Below, in pieces: positions 1-6,399 of a DNA stretch of 34,843 nt. The notes beneath the pieces are model-generated. The model ran no database searches. It was not told the DNA's origin and saw nothing but the letters and a program-made list of their open reading frames with translations. The first letter of the stretch is position 1. Each line of letters begins with the position of its first letter. Source of the stretch: Opitutia bacterium UBA4506 (GTDB lineage Bacteria > Verrucomicrobiota > Verrucomicrobiia > Opitutales > Puniceicoccaceae); NCBI GenBank assembly GCA_002388665.1, contig DGMY01000080.1:1-34843 (forward strand), written 5' to 3'. The translations under genes were made by a program, and so were the position numbers.

Positions 1-15
1 CCGAACTGAGTTCGG
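1..15. terminator. Hairpin downstream of the PhoA-like gene
   Basis: A perfect 6-bp stem (CCGAAC/GTTCGG) with a 3-nt loop lies about 28 nt past the stop codon of the minus-strand phosphatase gene. The T-run that would confirm an intrinsic terminator would fall outside the window, so this is a candidate only. Confidence 0.35.
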
Positions 16-43
16 AGGCTACGAATCGGGGTCCTCGAGCGAG

Positions 44-1327
44 TTAGTTCTGATCTTCCTCTTCAAAAAGGACGGAGTAGATGACTTTATAGGGGCCTGT
101 ATTGTCCATTGTGCTGCCGATACGGTCGCTGCCGTATCCGCTGGCTTTTGCGACGACGCTGCCGGGCATGTCGTAGGCGGTTGCCCAGGCAATTCCGAAT
201 GGGTAGCGGTTGCCAAATTGGTCGGGTAGTGAGACGAAGGGCGTCCCGCCGCTTCCGTTGGTTCCGTCGATGGGGGAGCCGATGGGGTCTTGGGAGGGGA
301 GGTCGGTGGTAATGGGTGTATTGCGTGGAGCGAAGACGGTGGGGTGGCCGGCATCGCTGTCGGCTGCGACGAGAAGTAGGGTAGGGCGTTCGGGGTGAGA
401 TTCCAGGAACTTGGAAGCGACTCCGATTGCTTCATCCGCGCGGATGGTGGCCTCGAGCATTCCGGCAGCGTTGGTCTTGTTGCTGAAATTGTCTGTACCC
501 TCTTCTTCGATGACGACAAAGAAGTCGGTCTCGGGATCGGATCCGAGAATGCGAAGGGCTGCGGCAGTCATTTCGGCGATGGTGGGAGCGTCTGTCCGGT
601 AGAGGGGGATTCCCTTTTGCTGGACCTCTTCCTCGATGTTATCGTTGAACGTATGGCCGGGAGCGAAAATGCCAATTACCTTGTCTGTATTGTCAGGGAG
701 GAGGAGAAGTTCCTCCCGGGTGAAGATGACTTTGTATCCATTGGATTTGGCTTCTTCGATCAGGTTTCTGCCGTCTGTGCGGAGGCCGGGTTCTCCGAAA
801 AATCCGATTTCACCCTCCGGTAGAAGAAATGTTTCGCCGCCGGAGAACATCAGATCGAGGCCGCTCTCCATGACGGATTGAGCGATCTCAAGAGTGTTTT
901 TGCGGGATTCGTTGCTCGTTGCAAATACTGCGGTTCCGGGTTCTGCGATGTGGCCCGAGTTGACCGTTCCGGTGCGAAGTCCTTTGCTCATTGCCTCTTG
1001 AAGGATCGTCATTGATTGGCCGCTGAGGGAAGTCAGAGGCTGATCCCGGTCCATTCCGAAAGAATCGTAGTGAACCTTTTTTCCGTAGGCATGGGCGGTG
1101 GCTCCGGCGTGTGAGGTCGAGGTTAGCCAATTCTTCTGGTGGGGGCGGTAGGCTGAAAGGACCTCAAGATTGTCCCAGTTTGTCATGCCGTCGGGCCCAG
1201 CGATGAGAAGTCTCGCGGCATTCCAGTGGCCTAACCCCGTACCGTCGGGATGAAGAAAGATCGCACTGTTGGACCAGACAGTAGATGCGGTGATCAATAG
1301 GGACAGGGATATGGTTCGTTTCAACAT
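44..1327 (-). CDS. Secreted alkaline phosphatase (PhoA) family protein with altered metal site
   Basis: 427 residues from the ATG at 1327; the reading frame stays open to 1555, but this ATG places a signal peptide (MLKRT then a hydrophobic stretch to about residue 20) at the N-terminus, so I chose it. The alkaline phosphatase fold is recognisable: DG near residue 28 (metal Asp), a nucleophile segment TSHAGATA with Ser72, a GTVNSGH segment near 120, an E274-D279 metal segment, and AADSD near 323 in place of the usual TADH. Family members are periplasmic phosphomonoesterases using two zinc ions and one magnesium. By my alignment with E. coli PhoA, the zinc-ligand histidines H331, H370 and H412 correspond to Asn283, Ser324 and Ser/Asp near 400, so activity or metal use may differ. 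It is divergent from the SulP gene, with no recognisable pho box. Family assignment is sure; catalytic competence is not. Confidence 0.85.
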   Translation of the reverse strand: MLKRTISLSLLITASTVWSNSAIFLHPDGTGLGHWNAARLLIAGPDGMTNWDNLEVLSAYRPHQKNWLTSTSHAGATAHAYGKKVHYDSFGMDRDQPLTSLSGQSMTILQEAMSKGLRTGTVNSGHIAEPGTAVFATSNESRKNTLEIAQSVMESGLDLMFSGGETFLLPEGEIGFFGEPGLRTDGRNLIEEAKSNGYKVIFTREELLLLPDNTDKVIGIFAPGHTFNDNIEEEVQQKGIPLYRTDAPTIAEMTAAALRILGSDPETDFFVVIEEEGTDNFSNKTNAAGMLEATIRADEAIGVASKFLESHPERPTLLLVAADSDAGHPTVFAPRNTPITTDLPSQDPIGSPIDGTNGSGGTPFVSLPDQFGNRYPFGIAWATAYDMPGSVVAKASGYGSDRIGSTMDNTGPYKVIYSVLFEEEDQN

Positions 1328-1639
1328 AGTATTGCGTTTGAATCTGAAGTCGTGGGGCGCGTTCATCAAGTCTTCGCCCGTGAAGGTTTTGTCACCGACG
1401 CTGCTACTTCGGCGGGAGTTGTCCAACCGCGCGAGCGGAGAGGGGGCGGGGTGACTTTGGCCGCATGGGCGATGAAGTGGTCGATCGGTTTCTGTCGGCT
1501 TTCGGGGCGTTGGGGAGGGTGGTTGGAAAGCCTGCTGGTGGAAGTTCCACTGCACGTCGACGCGAGCCCTCCGGCATCTGATAATTGTTGGTGAAATTGG
1601 GGATTGAACGAGTTTCGGGATACTACTTCACTTTCACTA
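1328..1639. other. Intergenic region between divergent phoA-like and sulP genes
   Basis: 312 nt that should hold the promoters of both divergent genes. The only hexamer that stands out is GATAAT at 1580-1585 facing the SulP gene, without a convincing -35 partner. The phosphatase frame remains open through it to 1555, but that translation is proline/arginine-rich and unlike a protein N-terminus. I see no RNA gene here. Confidence 0.4.
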
Positions 1640-3454
1640 ATGGGGAATACTGGATTTTGGAAGTATGCGAAAACATCCTACGGAAAGGTGTCGGAGCTCT
1701 CCAAACTTCAGTTCTTTCCGATACGAGAGCAAGTGCGTGGATACAATCGGGATGATTTATCCGGAGATTTGCGGGCCGGTCTGAACGTTGCCCTACTGGC
1801 CTTTCCTCAGGGGATGGCCTATGCGTTGATTGCTGGGCTACCGATCTTCTATGGAATTTTCGGGTCGGCGATCGCTGCGATTGTCGGGCCTATTTTCTCC
1901 CGCGGACACTACATCGTCCTCGGGCCGACCAATGCGACATCGGTCCTGTTGATGAGTTCATTTGCAGGGATTGCCGCAGTCCAGGATCGGCTCGCCTACG
2001 TTCCTCTGATCGTGATTCTTGCGGGGATCTTCTTGATTGTAGGAGCGTACCTGAGGGTGGCTTCCTTTATTCAATTTATTTCCCGAACAGTGGTGATCGG
2101 GTACATCACAGCGGCGGCCTTGCTCATCACCCTGAATCAGGTGAAGAATGCCCTGGGCTTTTCCTTCTTTCCTTCCGAGAAGGCGGATTCGTTCTTTGAG
2201 AGCCTTTATTTTACGGCCCGCCATCTGCACGAAACGCACATTCCCTCGTTGGTCCTGAGCCTGTTGACCTTCGCAGTGTACTGGGGGCTCAACAGTCGAC
2301 TTCCCAAGCTGCCGAATGTCGCGATCACGCTCGTCGTGTCATCCTGCGTGGCAGCGTTGTTCGAGCCGATGGGCGCGGGAGGGCTCCGGTTTTTGCAGGA
2401 AGTCAACGCGTCGGAATGGAAATTTTCTCCGCCACCGCTGGATTTTGAAGCAGCCTCGGCGCTGTTGAGCGGGGCCTTGGCGATTGCTCTACTCAGTGTG
2501 TTGGAGGGAACATCGATTGGCAAAAGTTTGGCCGCTCGATCCGGATCGCGGCTGGATACCAACCAGGAAATGTTCAGCATGGGACTGTCGAATGTAGCGT
2601 GTGGCTTTTTCTCTGGAATGCCCGCGTCGGGCTCACTTACCCGGAGCGTCCTGAACATCAATAGCGGTGCGCGCACCCCCATGGCCTCCATTTACAGTGG
2701 AGTGATGGTCGCAACGGGAGCGGTTACAATTGGTTTCTTGGTGAAGTACATCCCGCAGGCCAGTTTGGCGGTATTGATTATCTGTATCGGTGTTTCGCTG
2801 ATCAACTTTCGCAATATTCGCTTGGTCGTAAAATCGACCCGCTCCGATGCAGCGGTCTTCTGCACCGCAGTCCTGACCGGTCTCGTTCTCGGACTGGACT
2901 CCGCGATCTATGCGGGAGCAGGCCTTTCCATTATGCTCTTCCTTCGTCAGGCATCCAATCCAGAATTGGTAGAATACCAGTTCAATGAGCAGGGGCAGCT
3001 CGCTGAGAAAAATGAAGGTTCGGAACGGGCAATGCCAGAGGTCTCGATTGTTCATGTGGAGGGGGACCTCTTCTTTGGCGCATCGGATCTGTTCCGTGAT
3101 CAAATGCGACGGATCTGTGATGATCCTAATTTGAAGATCGTTATTCTGCGTCTTAAGAACGCCCGTTTGCTGGATGCTTCGAGTGTAATGGCTTTGGACG
3201 AACTCGTTTCTTACATGAATGAGAAGAACCGCAGTATAGTGGTCAGTGGAATGAAGAAGGGGGTCTATCGGGTGTTTCGGGATTCGGGGCTTATCGAGAG
3301 AATTGGCCGGGAGAACATCTTTCGCGAGTCGATTGCCAATCCTACACTGTCTACCGCCAATGCGATTCGGCGCGCGCAAGCGATCCTCGGTGATGACGCG
3401 GCGAATGTGACCATCTACGTAGACCCAGCCAAGAGCACGGAGTCCAGTAGTTAG
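1640..3454 (+). CDS. SulP family anion permease with STAS domain
   Basis: 604 residues from the ATG at 1640; a TTG at 1604 would add 12 residues and is less likely. The N-terminal region holds the Sulfate_transp domain (roughly residues 30-420) with about 10-14 hydrophobic segments and the family-typical FPQGMAYA and GLPIFYGIFGS segments followed by LGPTNATSVL. A STAS domain follows (about 450-560), with the conserved LDASSVMALDEL pattern. SulP proteins are inner-membrane transporters or symporters of sulfate, bicarbonate, dicarboxylates or related anions, and the STAS domain regulates transport. Substrate cannot be told from sequence: neither sulfate assimilation genes nor a carbonic anhydrase lie nearby. 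The gene appears monocistronic, with the PhoA-like gene divergent upstream. Confidence 0.92.
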   Translation: MGNTGFWKYAKTSYGKVSELSKLQFFPIREQVRGYNRDDLSGDLRAGLNVALLAFPQGMAYALIAGLPIFYGIFGSAIAAIVGPIFSRGHYIVLGPTNATSVLLMSSFAGIAAVQDRLAYVPLIVILAGIFLIVGAYLRVASFIQFISRTVVIGYITAAALLITLNQVKNALGFSFFPSEKADSFFESLYFTARHLHETHIPSLVLSLLTFAVYWGLNSRLPKLPNVAITLVVSSCVAALFEPMGAGGLRFLQEVNASEWKFSPPPLDFEAASALLSGALAIALLSVLEGTSIGKSLAARSGSRLDTNQEMFSMGLSNVACGFFSGMPASGSLTRSVLNINSGARTPMASIYSGVMVATGAVTIGFLVKYIPQASLAVLIICIGVSLINFRNIRLVVKSTRSDAAVFCTAVLTGLVLGLDSAIYAGAGLSIMLFLRQASNPELVEYQFNEQGQLAEKNEGSERAMPEVSIVHVEGDLFFGASDLFRDQMRRICDDPNLKIVILRLKNARLLDASSVMALDELVSYMNEKNRSIVVSGMKKGVYRVFRDSGLIERIGRENIFRESIANPTLSTANAIRRAQAILGDDAANVTIYVDPAKSTESSS

Positions 3455-3478
3455 GGCCTCGGAGGTTACTTTGTTTCA

Positions 3479-3586
3479 TTGAAGTGTCGGTCCTCGGGGG
3501 ATGCCTCTCCGAGTGGACAACTGCGGCGATTGAAACCCTTCTGGTTGTTCTTTGTGCTCTTCATCCTGTGTCTATTGCTGTTTTAG
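3479..3586 (+). CDS. Possible 35-residue membrane micropeptide
   Basis: A TTG-initiated ORF of 35 codons ending at TAG 3584-3586. Its C-terminal half is basic (LRRLK) and then almost purely hydrophobic (FWLFFVLFILCLLLF), as in a single-span membrane peptide. A GGAGG lies 13 nt upstream of the TTG, a rather long spacing. It follows the SulP gene by 24 nt and could be co-transcribed. No homologue is known to me; a chance ORF is quite possible. Confidence 0.25.
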   Translation: MKCRSSGDASPSGQLRRLKPFWLFFVLFILCLLLF

Positions 3587-3826
3587 CTGATTCCCCGTGT
3601 AGACTAGAAGCGTGTTGTGGCGGGCGAGAGCCAGGTGCTGCATTTTAGGGCGAAAGACGCGCTGGATCGCTTTTGAGGGGGGGCATCATCCCCGAGGCTC
3701 CTGTGGGAAGAGATGAGTGGGCCGGACGCGGGTGCGCGGTGGAAAAAGTGGGGAGCACATGATTCGATTGCTGAGAGATAACACAGCCGATAACACCAGT
3801 CTGCGGGACCAATAAAATTTTCCCAG

Positions 3827-3852
3827 TTGACAAACTAGACGACTGGTCTAAT
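3827..3852 (+). promoter_or_regulatory. tetR promoter
   Basis: A perfect TTGACA (3827-3832) is followed by the operator palindrome and a TCTAAT (3847-3852). The 14-nt spacing between these hexamers is short, so the true -10 may be a weaker hexamer a few bases further on. Either way the operator sits on the promoter core, the arrangement expected for autorepression. The start codon lies only 12 nt beyond, giving a very short leader. Confidence 0.5.
3836..3850. promoter_or_regulatory. TetR-family operator, copy 1
   Basis: TAGACGACTGGTCTA is an inverted repeat (TAGAC..GTCTA arms, one mismatched pair inside). It occurs as part of an identical 19-bp stretch at 3832-3850 and 4480-4498, before the regulator and before the dehydrogenase. 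TAGAC/GTCTA-armed boxes are known for NemR-type TetR repressors, which fits the neighbouring regulator. Direct binding is inferred. Confidence 0.75.
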
Positions 3853-3864
3853 TGTCTGGTTTTG

Positions 3865-4461
3865 ATGAGCGAACCAGACACCAGAACACGCATCCTGGAT
3901 GCAGGCGTTGAGATCATGCTTGAACGGAGTTTTCACTCTGTGGGGCTGAATCAGCTCTTGTCTGCTGTGAATGTGCCGAAGGGGTCGTTCTATCATTATT
4001 TTAAATCGAAAGAAGACTTTGGGGTGGAGGTCCTGCGCCACTATTCTCAGAACGCGAATGCCGAGCGGCGGCAAATCTTAGGCAATCGTGAATTGTCCGC
4101 CAATCCGGCCGAGCGTCTTCTCTTCCTCTTTACCTCGGGCATCGAAAGCATTGAAGCGGGCGGGTGCAAGTGCTCGTGCCTGCTGCAGAAGGTGGCGATT
4201 GAGATCGCCAACTCCAGCGAAGCCATGCGCAACCAGCTTGCTACAGGTTTCAATGACATGATTGGACTCTTCCAGGAAGCTCTCGATGAAGCTGTGGCCG
4301 CGAGCTTCCTTCCCGCAGATCTTGATACCCGATCCGAGGCAGCGTTCATTCTCGACCTCTGGGCGGGGGCCCAGCAACGCGCCGCAATTATTCGGAATAC
4401 GGACCCTCTCCAGAAGGCCGTCGCCGTATTTCGCCGCCGCTTGGCGATCGATTCAAACTGA
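3865..4461 (+). CDS. TetR/AcrR family transcriptional repressor (NemR-like)
   Basis: 198 residues from the ATG at 3865, preferred over an in-frame TTG just before it. The N-terminal helix-turn-helix is clear (about residues 5-52: TRILDAGVEIML, then VPKGSFYHYFKSKEDF). The C-terminal half is of the NemR/AcrR type and contains an unusual cysteine cluster, C101-x-C103-x-C105, near the place where NemR carries its electrophile-sensing cysteine (from memory). It likely dimerises on the TAGAC..GTCTA palindromes, repressing itself and the short-chain dehydrogenase 84 nt downstream. The ligand is unknown; an electrophile or quinone/aldehyde is a reasonable guess given the cysteines and the oxidoreductase partner. 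A perfect 9-bp inverted repeat flanks the start codon. Confidence 0.9.
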   Translation: MSEPDTRTRILDAGVEIMLERSFHSVGLNQLLSAVNVPKGSFYHYFKSKEDFGVEVLRHYSQNANAERRQILGNRELSANPAERLLFLFTSGIESIEAGGCKCSCLLQKVAIEIANSSEAMRNQLATGFNDMIGLFQEALDEAVAASFLPADLDTRSEAAFILDLWAGAQQRAAIIRNTDPLQKAVAVFRRRLAIDSN

Positions 4462-4471
4462 AACCCTTTTT

Positions 4472-4500
4472 TTGAAAAGAAACTAGACGACTGGTCTACT
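4472..4500 (+). promoter_or_regulatory. Promoter and operator copy 2 upstream of the dehydrogenase
   Basis: TTGAAA (4472-4477) and TCTACT (4495-4500) are separated by 17 nt. The spacer and -10 are covered by the second copy of the palindrome TAGACGACTGGTCTA (4484-4498), identical to the one before tetR. This implies that the dehydrogenase can be expressed on its own promoter under TetR control. Confidence 0.65.
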
Positions 4501-4545
4501 CGAATCTTTTTGGGAACCTTCTTTATTCACAAAACACACAAAATC

Positions 4546-5295
4546 ATGAAAAACAAAGTAGTCCTCATCACAGGTGCCACCAGTGGCATTGGAAAAGCAA
4601 GTGCACTAAAATTCGCCGCCGCCGGTGCGAAAGTCGTCGTATCGGGACGGCGCGAAGAACTGGGCCATGCGGTGGTTGATGAAATCAAAGCGTCGGGTGG
4701 TGAAGCCACCTTTATCCAGGCAGATGTAGCCAAGGAGGCGGACGTCCAGAACCTCGTCGAGCAGACGGTCGCCACCTATGGTCGTCTCGATATCGCTTTC
4801 AACAATGCGGGGATTGATCACTTCGCCCCGATCCCGGAGGTCGATGACCGCGATCTCCAGAAACTGTTGAACGTTAACGTGAGCGGTGTCCTCTACTCAC
4901 TGAAATACGAAATCCCGGCAATGTTGGCCAGTGGTGGTGGGTCGATCATCAACACGTCGAGTATTGTCGGTCAGGTGGGCATGGCTGGCGGTGCTACTTA
5001 TGTCGCTTCGAAGCACGCTGTTGAAGGCCTGACTAAAGCTGCGGCCCTGGAATATGCGCGGGAAGGAATTCGCGTCAATGCGGTCGCTCCCGCGGTGATT
5101 GCGACCGATATGGCCGAGCGGATATTCGGCGGCGGTGATGCGAGTGTGAACGACTCTGCAGGAGCGATGCATCCGATTGGACGCGTGGGAAATCCTGAAG
5201 AAGTGGCGGATGCCGTTCTTTTCCTCGCTTCCGATGCAGCATCCTTTGTCACCGGGGAGTCCTTGAAAGTGGATGGCGGATTTACCGCTCAGTAG
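4546..5295 (+). CDS. Short-chain dehydrogenase/reductase (SDR), classical type
   Basis: 249 residues, the standard length for classical SDRs, from the ATG at 4546. It has the cofactor motif TGATSGIG (residues 9-16), NNAG (87-90), a catalytic serine in SS (138-139), Tyr152 and Lys156 in the YxxxK motif, and the C-terminal VDGG. SGRR after the second beta strand suggests NADP(H) preference, an inference from the basic residue. It is a cytosolic oxidoreductase, often annotated glucose 1-dehydrogenase or 3-oxoacyl-ACP reductase, but the substrate is not identifiable. It shares its operator with the upstream TetR gene, so it is probably induced by that regulator's ligand and acts in detoxification or turnover of it. 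Confidence 0.92.
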   Translation: MKNKVVLITGATSGIGKASALKFAAAGAKVVVSGRREELGHAVVDEIKASGGEATFIQADVAKEADVQNLVEQTVATYGRLDIAFNNAGIDHFAPIPEVDDRDLQKLLNVNVSGVLYSLKYEIPAMLASGGGSIINTSSIVGQVGMAGGATYVASKHAVEGLTKAAALEYAREGIRVNAVAPAVIATDMAERIFGGGDASVNDSAGAMHPIGRVGNPEEVADAVLFLASDAASFVTGESLKVDGGFTAQ

Positions 5296-5637
5296 GCAGG
5301 TCTTCTCAATCCCGGATCGCAGAGAGATCTGATTGTATCCGGAATTTCGCGATTGCTGACCACTACCGCGGACTCGCTCAAAAGGCCATGGCCAGTAAAT
5401 ATTCGGACCATAAGGCGTAGACGGCTCTCGCTACGGGCTTGAAATCGTTGAAGCGGAAGAGAGGACAGCAATTCCAGATCCCAGTCGCCAGCAGCACATG
5501 TTCCATGAGCTGCTGGCGTTTTTGCGGACTGGGGTGCCGGGCGAAATGGTTGGGTGATCATTGGGAATCCTCATCCGAGGAAAGGTATCGTAAAATCCCG
5601 ATGTTGACCTAACGCCGTGCAAAAGGATGCTGGAAGG
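5296..5637. other. Intergenic region between the SDR gene and kdsB
   Basis: 342 nt with no convincing gene. It contains a strong intrinsic terminator (5486-5523), leaving about 190 nt of transcribed sequence between the dehydrogenase stop and the terminator, and about 100 nt for a kdsB promoter that I cannot define. Confidence 0.5.
5486..5523 (+). terminator. Intrinsic terminator after the tetR-SDR unit
   Basis: A perfect 10-bp stem CGCCAGCAGC/GCTGCTGGCG is continued, after one A-A mismatch, by a 4-bp CATG/CATG stem and a TTC loop. TTTTT follows (5519-5523). This is the clearest Rho-independent terminator in the window. Confidence 0.85.
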
Positions 5638-6399
5638 GTGTCTATTCCCAAGGCGATCATTGTTCCCGCTCGACTCGAATCGGTGCGGTTTCCACGGAAG
5701 CTCCTGTATCCGGTACGCGGTCAGCCGTTGATATTGTACACGGCACAGCAGATTCGCCGTTCGGCGCCCGACTGTCCGTTGTTCTTCGCAGTCGCCGACA
5801 GGGATCTGGCAGACGTACTGGAGAGGGAGGGTTATAACTGTGTGCTCACCGACCCCTCACTGGCCAGTGGAACGGACCGCATCGCTTATGCGAATCGGGA
5901 AATCAAAGCGGAGAAAGTGGTCAACGTGCAGGCCGACGAGCCATTGGTATCGAAAGGGCAGATTGAGATGCTCTTCGAACTGCTGGAAGGAGGGGCTGAG
6001 ATGAGCACCCTGGGGATCCGGCTTCAGTCTTTGAAGCGCTTTAAGGATCCGAACCAAGTCAAAGTTGTTCGGGATCTGGACGGGAACGCTCTTTATTTTT
6101 CGCGTGCGCCGATCCCGTGGGACCGTGAGTCGGCGGGGAATCCCAATCAATCTACCATGGAATTTATCCCGGTCCTCGGGCATCTGGGACTGTATGGCTA
6201 TCAGGCGGAGTTTTTGGAACGATTTGTTTCGCTCGCGCCTTCTCCCATGGAGCAGATTGAGCGTCTTGAGCAGTTGAGAGCTCTGGAGAACGGAGCTAAA
6301 CTTCAGGTAGGAATTACTGAGGAGAGGACTGTGGGCGTGGATACTCCCGAGGATGTTGGCCGATTTGAGGCTGCTTTGGACGAGATGGCCAATGGTTGA
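5638..6399 (+). CDS. kdsB: 3-deoxy-manno-octulosonate cytidylyltransferase
   Basis: 253 residues from the GTG at 5638, which has AAGGA about 10 nt upstream and fits the usual short lead before the IVPAR motif; a GTG at 5617 would add 7 residues. It shows the CMP-KDO synthetase signature: AIIVPARLESVRFPRK for CTP binding, TDPSLASGTDR, VNVQADEPLV, FSRAPIPW, the GLYGY segment, and a terminal VGVDTPEDV. The enzyme activates KDO with CTP in the cytosol for addition to lipid A, implying a Gram-negative LPS outer membrane. Its last 8 nt overlap the start of the following ligase gene, so the two are translationally coupled, an unusual pairing because other KDO genes are absent here. Confidence 0.95.
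   Translation: MSIPKAIIVPARLESVRFPRKLLYPVRGQPLILYTAQQIRRSAPDCPLFFAVADRDLADVLEREGYNCVLTDPSLASGTDRIAYANREIKAEKVVNVQADEPLVSKGQIEMLFELLEGGAEMSTLGIRLQSLKRFKDPNQVKVVRDLDGNALYFSRAPIPWDRESAGNPNQSTMEFIPVLGHLGLYGYQAEFLERFVSLAPSPMEQIERLEQLRALENGAKLQVGITEERTVGVDTPEDVGRFEAALDEMANG

Larger units (their letters stand above)
3455..3864. other. Intergenic region between sulP and tetR
   Basis: 410 nt. It contains a possible 35-codon ORF (3479-3586) and, at its 3' end, the tetR promoter and operator. No tRNA or rRNA-like sequence is recognisable. Confidence 0.4.
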
